Source: Parabacteroides merdae ATCC 43184 (GTDB taxonomy: Bacteria; Bacteroidota; Bacteroidia; Bacteroidales; Tannerellaceae). Taken from it: a stretch of 64,000 bases of DNA. The stretch lies in the NCBI RefSeq assembly GCF_025151215.1, contig NZ_CP102286.1:3596001-3660000 (forward strand), in the 5' to 3' direction. Below, one piece after another: positions 27,639 through 35,300 of the stretch; the first letter of the stretch is position 1; each line of letters starts with the position of its first letter. Position numbers and translations under genes: made by a program. The notes under the pieces are model-generated. The model was not told where the DNA came from. It saw only the letters and a list, made by a program, of their open reading frames with translations, and did not search any database.

Positions 27639-28199
27639 TCAGATGCAATCGTCGGCAAGTGTTTCCCGCAGTTTGCGGACGGCATTCGTCAAGTGTGCCT
27701 CCAATGTTTTGACGGAGATGTCGAGGATGGCAGCCACTTCTTTATATTTGAGCTTGTCCTCGCGGACGAGTTTGAAAGCCATCTTGCATTTGGCGGGTAG
27801 CGAGTCGATTGCCAAGTTCAGGCGGTGAATTCCTTCTTGGCTGATAAGCTCTTCTTCGGGAGTCGTTTCGGTCGATGTGAAAAGGTCGATGGAGATTTCG
27901 TCCAGCGATACCTGCTCCATGTGCTGTTTGCGATAATAGCTGATCGCCTTGTGGCGGGCTACCGTATATATGTAAGAATCGAAATTAGAGATGCCGGGTA
28001 GCTGTTTGCGGTTGTTCCAGATAGCTAAGAAGGTATCGGATACGATCTCTTCGGCTTCTGCCGGCGATGAGACATACATACCCGTAAATCGCATTAGTGG
28101 CCCGAAATAGGTCATGTAAAGCGATTTAAGAGCGGTTTGTGAATCCGATAAGGCCATTTCACAAGCCCACTGTATGATATCGTCTCGATTCTCTCCCAA
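27639..28199 (-). CDS. ECF RNA polymerase sigma-70 factor
   Basis: 186 residues from TTG at 28199; an internal ATG at 28157 would give 172. I kept the longer form because the DIIQWACEMALSDSQTALKSLY segment looks like the usual N-terminus of Bacteroidetes ECF sigma factors. Sigma region 2 is SLYMTYFGPLMRFTGMYV through ISNFDSYIYTVARHKAISYYRK; region 4 is the C-terminal HTH YKEVAAILDISVKTLEAHLTNAVRKLRE. It should direct transcription of the susCD-FAD operon and perhaps its own gene when released by the FecR protein. Confidence 0.92.
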   Translation of the reverse strand: MGENRDDIIQWACEMALSDSQTALKSLYMTYFGPLMRFTGMYVSSPAEAEEIVSDTFLAIWNNRKQLPGISNFDSYIYTVARHKAISYYRKQHMEQVSLDEISIDLFTSTETTPEEELISQEGIHRLNLAIDSLPAKCKMAFKLVREDKLKYKEVAAILDISVKTLEAHLTNAVRKLRETLADDCI

Positions 28200-28395
28200 G
28201 TGTGAGTAAGATTAACAATGTTCTTATAATAAAAGTCGCGAATATAGCGAAAATCCCTTAGTCCGGTAACATTATTTTTTTATTCAACTGTTTCTGTGGA
28301 TGTATGGTTTGACTTGTAACATGTTTGTAATATCTATGTCATTTTTGCGTAATATTTGTTTCAGACCTTTGCAACCAAATACATAACAAGCAATT

Positions 28396-30651
28396 ATGGA
28401 GACATTCTATCTCTTTCTGATCATTTTCCTCTTTGTGCTGGCGGTGTTTGACCTGTCAGTCGGAGTTAGTAACGATGCAGTCAATTTTATGAATTCGGCA
28501 ATAGGATCGAAAGCTGCATCTTTTAAAGTAATAATGGTGATTGCCGCGATCGGCATCTTTGTCGGTGCTTCGCTATCCAACGGAATGATGGATATTGCCA
28601 GGCACGGAATTTACCAGCCGCAACATTTCTATTTTTCAGAAATTATGTGTATTTTGCTGGCTGTCATGCTCACCGATGTGGTGTTGCTGGATATTTTTAA
28701 CTCTCTGGGGATGCCTACTTCGACTACCGTTTCGCTGGTATTCGAATTGTTGGGCGGTACGGTTGCAATTTCATTAATCAAGATTGCCAATTCTAATGGT
28801 GCACTCCAGTTGGGTGACCTGCTGAACACGGATAAGGCTTTTACGGTGATACTTGCCATTTTTCTTTCAGTGGCGATCGCTTTCTTTTTCGGGGCCATTG
28901 TTCAATACATTTCTCGCTTGATTTTTACTTTCAACTACAAGAAACACATGAACTATTTTATCGGCTTGTTCGGTGGTTTGGCTGCCACTTCCATCTTGTA
29001 TTTCATGTTGATAAAAGGTTTGAAAGAAAGTTCCTTTATGGAAGGTGATCTTAAAACGATGATTTATAGCAATACGGACACGATCGTGTGGGGAGCACTT
29101 ATCTTTTTCACTTTATTGATGCAGGTTCTTCACTGGTTGAAGGTGAACGTTTTTAAAGTGGTGATCTTGCTGGGAACGTTTGCCTTGGCTTTGGCGTTTG
29201 CCGGTAATGACTTGGTAAACTTTATCGGTGTTCCGTTGGCAGGCTATTCTTCTTATATGGATTTGATGGCGCAGGGAGGCACGACTACAACCGACACTTT
29301 CCTGATGGAGTCGTTGCTTGAACCGGCCAAAACCCCGTGGTACTTCCTTGTTGGTTCCGGCTTGGTCATGGTGATTGCCTTGGCTACTTCGAAAAAGGCG
29401 CAGGCGGTGATCAAAACGTCTGTAGACTTGGCCCGGCAGTCGGATGGAAATGAAAATTTCGGAACATCGCCCGTTGCACGTGTTCTGGTGCGTACGTGCA
29501 ACAATGCCTCCAATACGATATTGAGCGTGGTGCCTTTGCGAGTGAAGGACTGGATTGACAGCCGTTTCAATAATAACGAGATAATACTTGAAGATAAGGC
29601 CAGTTTCGACTTGGTGCGTGCTTCGGTGAATGTCGTGCTTTCCGGTCTGTTGATTGCGTTGGGTACTTCGTTGAAGTTGCCGTTGTCTACGACTTATGTC
29701 GCTTTTATGGTGGCGATGGGTAGTTCTCTGGCCGACCGTGCTTGGGGGCGTGAAAGCGCAGTTTACCGTATCACCGGTGTGCTCTCCGTGATCGGTGGTT
29801 GGTTTATTACGGCAGGTGCAGCCTTTACGATCTGTTTCCTGGTTGCTCTGTTGATCCATGTCGGTGGTATTGCGGCAATGGCGGCGATGGTGGGGCTGGC
29901 GATCTATATGCTGATCCGTAACCAGATTCTGTATAAAAAGAAGATGAAGAAGGAAGCCATGCAGGAAGAAGTTGATTCCACGATTTCCAAACTACGTGAG
30001 ACAAAGGACAAACGTGAAGCTCTTTCGCTGTTCCGTGAACATAGTCGCGACGAGCTTTGCGACGTGCTGAACTTCGCTTCCGACACTTTCAACCGCTCTG
30101 TTCATGGCTTTATGGATGAAAACCTGCGCGAACTTCGCAAGGTTATGAGCGCGATTGAGGAAAAGAAGAGTTACTTGAAACAGGTCAAACGTGTCGGCAC
30201 GTTGGGCGTTACCCAGTTGGAGCATGATATTGCGATCGATAAAGGTTTGTACTATTATCAGGGGAATGATTTTGCCAGCGAGATCGTGTTCAGTATCCGT
30301 CGTCTGACGGAGCCAGGCAAAGAGCATGTCGACAATCATTTTAGCCCGCTTTGTGAAGTACAGAAGGAGGATTTCGGAAAGATGACCGATGAGATCGTTT
30401 CTTTCCTGAACCGCAGTTCGGTTATGATCGAAAGCAATGATTACCATCGTATGGATGACCTGATTGCCGAATCGGTCGATCTGACGGCTAAACTGACGCT
30501 TCTGAAGAAGGAGGAACTGAAACGTATCCAAGGACAGAGCGGTAGTACGAAGGTCAGCATGGTCTACCTAAATATGGTACAGGAAGCGCAGAATGTGGTA
30601 TCTTTTACGGCAAATTTACTGAAGGTGAGCCGGAAGTTCCAAAAAGAATAA
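28396..30651 (+). CDS. Inorganic phosphate transporter, PiT family, with long C-terminal tail
   Basis: 751-residue inner-membrane PiT/PHO4 family protein. The signature motif occurs twice as the family requires: VSNDAVNFMNSAIGS near residue 24 and AGNDLVNFIGVPLAGYSS near residue 270. The membrane domain ends at about residue 515; the remaining ~235 residues are soluble and helical (STISKLRETKDKREALSLF onward) and include PhoU-like helical bundles, possibly for regulation. Family members without a tail have about 400-530 residues. It neighbours the phosphonate-degrading operon that releases phosphate, but is separated from it by a palindromic repeat and the minus-strand regulator. Confidence 0.9.
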   Translation: METFYLFLIIFLFVLAVFDLSVGVSNDAVNFMNSAIGSKAASFKVIMVIAAIGIFVGASLSNGMMDIARHGIYQPQHFYFSEIMCILLAVMLTDVVLLDIFNSLGMPTSTTVSLVFELLGGTVAISLIKIANSNGALQLGDLLNTDKAFTVILAIFLSVAIAFFFGAIVQYISRLIFTFNYKKHMNYFIGLFGGLAATSILYFMLIKGLKESSFMEGDLKTMIYSNTDTIVWGALIFFTLLMQVLHWLKVNVFKVVILLGTFALALAFAGNDLVNFIGVPLAGYSSYMDLMAQGGTTTTDTFLMESLLEPAKTPWYFLVGSGLVMVIALATSKKAQAVIKTSVDLARQSDGNENFGTSPVARVLVRTCNNASNTILSVVPLRVKDWIDSRFNNNEIILEDKASFDLVRASVNVVLSGLLIALGTSLKLPLSTTYVAFMVAMGSSLADRAWGRESAVYRITGVLSVIGGWFITAGAAFTICFLVALLIHVGGIAAMAAMVGLAIYMLIRNQILYKKKMKKEAMQEEVDSTISKLRETKDKREALSLFREHSRDELCDVLNFASDTFNRSVHGFMDENLRELRKVMSAIEEKKSYLKQVKRVGTLGVTQLEHDIAIDKGLYYYQGNDFASEIVFSIRRLTEPGKEHVDNHFSPLCEVQKEDFGKMTDEIVSFLNRSSVMIESNDYHRMDDLIAESVDLTAKLTLLKKEELKRIQGQSGSTKVSMVYLNMVQEAQNVVSFTANLLKVSRKFQKE

Positions 30652-30659
30652 TCGGTGTG

Positions 30660-30812
30660 TTACTTTTCTCTTGAAAGAAAAGTAACCAAAAGTTCAAGGC
30701 TTAACCGTCTGGGCTACTCCGGGCAAAGACTACGCTGTCGCCTGCCCGGAGTAGCGAAGCAGGTTCGGCCTTGACTTTTTGGTTACTTTTGGGTCAAGCC
30801 AAAAGTAACTAT
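30660..30812. repeat. Nested long palindrome (cruciform-type repeat)
   Basis: Outer arms at about 30677-30700 and 30767-30790 share GTAACCAAAA and CAAGGC (and complements); an inner perfect 12-bp stem pairs GCTACTCCGGGC (30713-30724) with GCCCGGAGTAGC (30744-30755). More partial copies of the AAAGTAAC element flank it (30668-30685 and 30800-30810). It separates two convergent genes and looks like a dispersed Bacteroidetes palindrome, able also to end transcription from both sides. Confidence 0.75.
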
Positions 30813-31687
30813 AACAATAGCATTGTCTTTTCTTTGACAAGATCACTCTCATCCATCTGAAGCGAAGGAACCGTGCACATCTTGATGTAGTCGCCGGTCT
30901 GACAGGTATAATCGTAATAAGCCTGTTGTTCGGAGGTGAAATCCTCCTTTTGGATCAAGCCGCTTTCCATGGATAAAAATTCTTCCGTATCCGTGCAGTC
31001 AGACTTCTTGATAAGTAGGATGCGGCGTGCAACCGGGTTCCGGTTGTAGTCAAGTCCGATATATAAACCGCGCAGTTGCCGGGGATTCCGGAAGAATGGG
31101 ATTTGCAGATAGATTGTTACCAGCGTGAATTGAGGCGAGGGGTTTTCGCTGAACATGCAATAAAAGTTCTGTGGATCACCTGTGACTCCCATGCCCCATT
31201 GCGCCTCCCCGTAAGCATTTAACCGTCCGATGCGGATGTACTCCTTGTTTTCGGATAGACTGATGATAAAAGGTTCCATCTTCAGGCAGTCCGAGGAAGA
31301 AGAAAGGCTGTAACTCGTGTAAAGTCCGCATATGTTGTCCACCCGTGTGGTGGAAAGCAGTATTTCTTCTTGCAAATGGTCGAGGAAAGGATTGGCTTTC
31401 CGGTCGGGTTGTATGTTCGGTTCCATCCCTTCCAAGCGTTTCAACAATTCCGGCAGGACGGACAGCAGGCGTCGTTTGGATATGTTGTTGACCAATACGA
31501 TCGCATGGTCCAATGCTTCCTCGTGCGAGCAGTTTTTCAGTTCCTCGAAATAAGTCGGGAGCACTGTTGTGTACAGAGAAGACAGGATGCTGGGAGCCAT
31601 TCCGGCACAGTCGGCAATCTCCTTCATCTTGATCCCGTTATTGCGCAGATATTCTATCCGGCGGTAGAGTTCACGGAAGTCGTCCAT
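30809..31687 (-). CDS. HTH regulator of the phosphonate operon (putative)
   Basis: 292 residues from ATG at 31687; the reading frame extends to a TTG at 31717, which I consider unlikely. Residues about 6-40 (RIEYLRNNGIKMKEIADCAGMAPSILSSLY) form a helix-turn-helix of the Xre/IclR-like kind. The rest (about 100-290) is a soluble alpha/beta region with no family I recognise; it may be a ligand-sensing domain. It is divergent from the DUF5690-phnX-phnW operon and shares its 197-bp control region, where two near-palindromic sites lie. It is not of the LysR or GntR type usually seen with phnWX. Regulation of this operon is inference from position. Confidence 0.6.
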   Translation of the reverse strand: MDDFRELYRRIEYLRNNGIKMKEIADCAGMAPSILSSLYTTVLPTYFEELKNCSHEEALDHAIVLVNNISKRRLLSVLPELLKRLEGMEPNIQPDRKANPFLDHLQEEILLSTTRVDNICGLYTSYSLSSSSDCLKMEPFIISLSENKEYIRIGRLNAYGEAQWGMGVTGDPQNFYCMFSENPSPQFTLVTIYLQIPFFRNPRQLRGLYIGLDYNRNPVARRILLIKKSDCTDTEEFLSMESGLIQKEDFTSEQQAYYDYTCQTGDYIKMCTVPSLQMDESDLVKEKTMLLL

Positions 31688-31743
31688 GTTGTTCTTATTT
31701 ACTGTTTTATATTGCAAAATAAATACAAGCGTGTTGCATTTCC

Positions 31744-31759
31744 GTTACATGAATGTTAC
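31744..31759. promoter_or_regulatory. Putative operator 1 of the phosphonate operon
   Basis: GTTACATGAATGTTAC: a near palindrome whose reverse complement carries the core AACAT-TC-ATGT. The same core occurs at 31808-31819. It lies between the divergent regulator and transporter genes. Confidence 0.5.
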
Positions 31760-31807
31760 ATAAATATTGCTTTATAATCGGTTGATTTATAATATATATA
31801 AATAATG

Positions 31808-31819
31808 AACATTCATGTT
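31808..31819. promoter_or_regulatory. Putative operator 2 of the phosphonate operon
   Basis: AACATTCATGTT is AACAT and ATGTT, exact reverse complements around TC. It is centred about 40 bp before the -7 box at 31850, near where the -33 element should be. A further half site GTAACATG lies at 31835-31842. Confidence 0.5.
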
Positions 31820-31849
31820 TTCAGTAATATTCCTGTAACATGCCACGTC

Positions 31850-31857
31850 TACTTTTG
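31850..31857 (+). promoter_or_regulatory. -7 promoter box of the phosphonate operon
   Basis: TACTTTTG matches TAnnTTTG and lies 27 bp before the ATG at 31885. No TTG is present at the -33 distance, as expected for an activator-dependent promoter. Confidence 0.55.
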
Positions 31858-31884
31858 CAGCCGTAAACAAAATGACAGCATGTT

Positions 31885-33231
31885 ATGAACAACGAACAAC
31901 AAACTAAAAATCCATCTCGGAAACGGTTATCCGATTTTCTTTTTATCCTCTGGGCCGGCGGTGCGGCTCTTTTATCTTATTCATTGGTATATGCACTGCG
32001 CAAGCCTTATACGGCGGCGGCTTTCGAGGATGTCGAGTTCTTCGATATGGATTATAAGGTGGTTGTTACGATCTCCCAGATAGTAGGATATGTGATTTCT
32101 AAGTTTATGGGGATCAAGCTGATCTCCGAACTGAGACGGGAAGAGCGTTTGAGGTTTATCCTGATGTCTGTTGTGATGGCAGAGCTTTCGTTGGTTTTCT
32201 TCGGTCTGCTTTCCGCTCCTTACAATATTGCAGCTATGTTCCTGAACGGCCTGTCGTTGGGTTGCATGTGGGGGGTGATCTTCAGTTTTATCGAAGGACG
32301 TCGGATGACGGATATCCTTGCCAGCCTGTTAGGTGTCAGTATGGTGATCAGTTCCGGGACGGCCAAGTCGGCTGGGTTGTATGTTATGAATAACCTGCAT
32401 GTGAATGAGTTTTGGATGCCTGCATTGATTGGTGCTGTCGCATTACCTCTGTTAGCATTGCTCGGATATGCCCTGAACCGTCTGCCTCAACCGACCGAAG
32501 AAGATATTGCGATGAAATCGGAGCGTGCGACATTGAATGGGAAACAACGTTGGGAGTTGTTCAAGAATTTTATGCCTTTCCTCATGATGTTGTTCGTTGC
32601 CAATATAGCCATCGTGGTGTTACGCGATATAAAAGAAGACTTTTTAGTGAATATCATCGATGTTTCCGAATATTCGCCTTGGCTTTTTGCGAAGATCGAC
32701 AGTGTGGTGACACTTATTATCCTTGTGGTTTTCGGATTGATGGTTTTTGTGAAGGATAATCTGAAAGCTCTTTCTATTCTTTTCGGGTTGATTATTATGG
32801 GGATGATCGTGATGTCTGTTGTCTCTTTCGGGCAGGAACGGTTCCAGCTTCCTCCTGTTGTCTGGCTGTTCGTCCAAAGTCTTTGCTTATACATCGCGTA
32901 TCTTACTTTCCAGACGATTTTCTTCGACCGCTTCATTGCTTGCTTTAAGATTCACGGGAATGTAGGGTTCTTTATCGTAACGACGGATTTTTTGGGATAT
33001 ACCGGGACGGTGCTTGTGCTTGTGCTGAAGGAATTTTGCAACCCGCATATCGATTGGGCGGTATTTTATAACCAGTTTGCCGGGTATGTCGGTATCTTCT
33101 GCTGTATCACCTTCATTTGTTCTTTTGTATATTTGCATCAGCGTTTCCGTAAGGAAAACGGGTTGGCTGTCAAGAGCAACGAAGTACTCGAATTGGATAC
33201 GGCTTCGCGGAATGCGATCACGATGGCTTGA
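31885..33231 (+). CDS. DUF5690 family membrane protein, candidate 2-aminoethylphosphonate transporter
   Basis: 448 residues with about twelve hydrophobic segments and an MFS-like layout: N-terminal LWAGGAALLSYSLVYALRKPYTAAAF, the cytoplasmic loop KFMGIKLISELRREERLRFIL typical of organophosphate-type MFS members, and GLSLGCMWGVIFSFIEGRR. It fits the family known as DUF5690. It is the first gene of an operon with phnX (36 bp later) and phnW, so transport of 2-AEP or a related phosphonate is a reasonable inference. No ABC-type phnSTUV genes are present to do the same job. Confidence 0.8.
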   Translation: MNNEQQTKNPSRKRLSDFLFILWAGGAALLSYSLVYALRKPYTAAAFEDVEFFDMDYKVVVTISQIVGYVISKFMGIKLISELRREERLRFILMSVVMAELSLVFFGLLSAPYNIAAMFLNGLSLGCMWGVIFSFIEGRRMTDILASLLGVSMVISSGTAKSAGLYVMNNLHVNEFWMPALIGAVALPLLALLGYALNRLPQPTEEDIAMKSERATLNGKQRWELFKNFMPFLMMLFVANIAIVVLRDIKEDFLVNIIDVSEYSPWLFAKIDSVVTLIILVVFGLMVFVKDNLKALSILFGLIIMGMIVMSVVSFGQERFQLPPVVWLFVQSLCLYIAYLTFQTIFFDRFIACFKIHGNVGFFIVTTDFLGYTGTVLVLVLKEFCNPHIDWAVFYNQFAGYVGIFCCITFICSFVYLHQRFRKENGLAVKSNEVLELDTASRNAITMA

Positions 33232-33267
33232 TAAAAGAATCAGTATAATAAAAGAAATAAATCAGTT

Positions 33268-34056
33268 ATGAAAAAGATTTCATGTGTGATTATGGACTGG
33301 GCCGGAACGGCTGTCGATTTCGGCTGTTTTGCCCCTTTGAATGCTTTCCTGAAAGTTTTCTCTGAAGAAAAAGGAATTGATATAACCTACCGGCAGGCGC
33401 GTGAGCCGATGGGATTGTTGAAAATAGATCATATCAAGGCGATCCTGAATATGCCGGAAGTAAAAGCCAAATTTCAGGTTCGCTATAACCGTGACTGGAA
33501 CATGGACGATGTAAACGAAATGTATCGGAGCTTCGAAAAGCATTTGTTCTCGTCTCTCCGCAACTTTACGGATCCGATCCCCGGTGTGCTGGATACGATG
33601 AAGCTGTTGCGTGAAGAAGGAATTAGAATCGGTTCTACAACAGGCTATACACAGGCGATGATGGAAGTGGTTCGTCCCGATGCGGCAGCTAAAGGCTATG
33701 TGGTGGATAACCTGGTTACTCCGGATGATGTTCCCGCCGGGCGTCCTGCCCCGTATATGATCTATAAGAATATGATCGACTTGGCTATTCCTTCCGTTGA
33801 TAATGTGGTGAAGGTAGGAGACACGATCGCCGACATCAAGGAAGGAGTGAATGCCAAAGTATGGAGCGTCGGCATCGTGACCGGTAGCAACGAGATGGGA
33901 TTGACAGAAGAGGAATACAACCACCGTTCGTCCGACGAATTGATCGAACTCAAGCGCGAAGTGCGTGAACGGATGCTGAATGCCGGTGCCCATTTTGTCT
34001 TGGACAACATTATGGAGCTCCCCTCCTGCATTGAGAAGATTAATGGTAAATATTGA
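33268..34056 (+). CDS. phnX: Phosphonoacetaldehyde hydrolase (phosphonatase)
   Basis: 262-residue HAD-superfamily enzyme that cleaves phosphonoacetaldehyde to acetaldehyde and phosphate. Seen: nucleophile Asp10 in MDWAGTAVDFGC, the cap-domain Schiff-base lysine Lys52 in REPMGLLKIDHI, STTGYTQAMM (motif II region), and KVGDTIADIKEG as the acidic motif. The length equals that of characterised phosphonatases. It lies between the DUF5690 transporter and phnW; the phnW ATG follows 17 bp after the stop. It acts in the cytosol in the second step of 2-AEP breakdown. Confidence 0.96.
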   Translation: MKKISCVIMDWAGTAVDFGCFAPLNAFLKVFSEEKGIDITYRQAREPMGLLKIDHIKAILNMPEVKAKFQVRYNRDWNMDDVNEMYRSFEKHLFSSLRNFTDPIPGVLDTMKLLREEGIRIGSTTGYTQAMMEVVRPDAAAKGYVVDNLVTPDDVPAGRPAPYMIYKNMIDLAIPSVDNVVKVGDTIADIKEGVNAKVWSVGIVTGSNEMGLTEEEYNHRSSDELIELKREVRERMLNAGAHFVLDNIMELPSCIEKINGKY

Positions 34057-34073
34057 TTTATAATAAGGATATC

Positions 34074-35171
34074 ATGAATACAAAAAGAAATTACCTGTTG
34101 CTTACCCCAGGTCCCCTGAGCACATCTGAAACAGTTCGCGAAGCGATGCTTCAGGACTGGTGTACTTGGGATAAAGATTATAACGAAGGAATTGTAACCC
34201 CCATCCGTAAGGGCTTGTTGGCTATTGCCGGACTGGATGAAGACGAATATACGGATGTCTTGTTGCAAGGCAGCGGAACATACTGTGTGGAGGCCACCAT
34301 CGGTGCAGCCGTGAAGCCGACCGACAAACTTCTGATCCTGGCGAACGGTGCTTACGGCAAACGTATGGCACAGATTGCGGAATACTATCATATTGACCAT
34401 GTACTGGTCTCTTTGCACGAGACGGAATTGGTGACTGGTGAAGTGGCTCGTAAAGCCCTCGAAGCCAATCCGGATATTACGCACCTGTCGATGGTACATA
34501 GTGAAACGACAACCGGTCTGCTGAACCCGATCGAAGAAGTGGCCGAAGTCTTGAAAGGTCGTAACATCACCTTTATCGTTGATGCTATGAGTAGCTTTGG
34601 CGGTGTGCCAATTGATATGAAGAAGCTGGATATCGACTTTTTAGTCAGCAGTGCCAACAAATGTATCCAAGGTGTTCCCGGTTTCGGTTTTATCATTGCG
34701 AAGAAAGATAAGCTGATCGCAACGAAAGGAAATGCCCGTTCTCTCTCGCTCGACATCTATGCGCAGTGGGAAACGATGGAAAAAGGCGGTGGCAAATGGC
34801 GTTTCACATCGCCTACACATGTGGTGCATGCTTTTTATCAGGCCATGAAAGAACTGAATGAAGAAGGCGGTATCGTTGCCCGTTCGGAACGCTATAAGCA
34901 AAACCACCGTACGCTGGTCGACGGTATGCGTGCGTTAGGTTTCAAAACTCTGCTGCCGGATGCTTCGCAAGGCCCGATCATCACCTCTTTCCTGTATCCT
35001 ACTGCCGATTTCGATTTCCATTCTTTCTACGATCAGTTGAAGGCAAAAGGTTTCGTCATCTATCCCGGTAAAATCTCCGACGCTGATACATTCCGTATCG
35101 GAAACATCGGCGATATCTTCCCTGATGATATGGAAGCACTTTTGCAGGCAATACGATCAATAAGCTACTAA
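34074..35171 (+). CDS. phnW: 2-aminoethylphosphonate--pyruvate transaminase
   Basis: 365 residues from ATG 34074, preceded by the RBS-like AATAAGGAT; the frame stays open to a TTG at 34053, overlapping phnX, which I reject. Fold-type I PLP enzyme that moves the amino group of 2-AEP to pyruvate, giving phosphonoacetaldehyde and alanine. Seen: NYLLLTPGPLSTSETVREAM at the N-terminus, LLQGSGTYCVEA, IVDAMSSFGG with the cofactor Asp170, and SANKCIQGVPGFGF with the PLP lysine Lys196. First catabolic step; substrate of PhnX is its product. Ends at a strong terminator. Confidence 0.96.
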   Translation: MNTKRNYLLLTPGPLSTSETVREAMLQDWCTWDKDYNEGIVTPIRKGLLAIAGLDEDEYTDVLLQGSGTYCVEATIGAAVKPTDKLLILANGAYGKRMAQIAEYYHIDHVLVSLHETELVTGEVARKALEANPDITHLSMVHSETTTGLLNPIEEVAEVLKGRNITFIVDAMSSFGGVPIDMKKLDIDFLVSSANKCIQGVPGFGFIIAKKDKLIATKGNARSLSLDIYAQWETMEKGGGKWRFTSPTHVVHAFYQAMKELNEEGGIVARSERYKQNHRTLVDGMRALGFKTLLPDASQGPIITSFLYPTADFDFHSFYDQLKAKGFVIYPGKISDADTFRIGNIGDIFPDDMEALLQAIRSISY

Positions 35172-35190
35172 AAAATTTCAATAACCTTGT

Positions 35191-35218
35191 AAATAGTTCC
35201 CACATACGGGAACTATTT
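35191..35218 (+). terminator. Terminator of the phosphonate operon
   Basis: Perfect 11-bp stem AAATAGTTCCC (35191-35201) and GGGAACTATTT (35208-35218) with a 6-nt loop and a short T-run. Confidence 0.8.
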
Positions 35219-35300
35219 TGCCGTTAAGAAATAGCAAATCGATAGTTGTAATGTAAGAAGATTTTTGTTCCTTTGGGGGCGAAAATCAATAAGGTACTTA

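Noticed and set aside
34053..34073. TTG start for phnW overlapping phnX
   Set aside because: ATG at 34074 has a proper upstream signal and matches the usual PhnW N-terminus.
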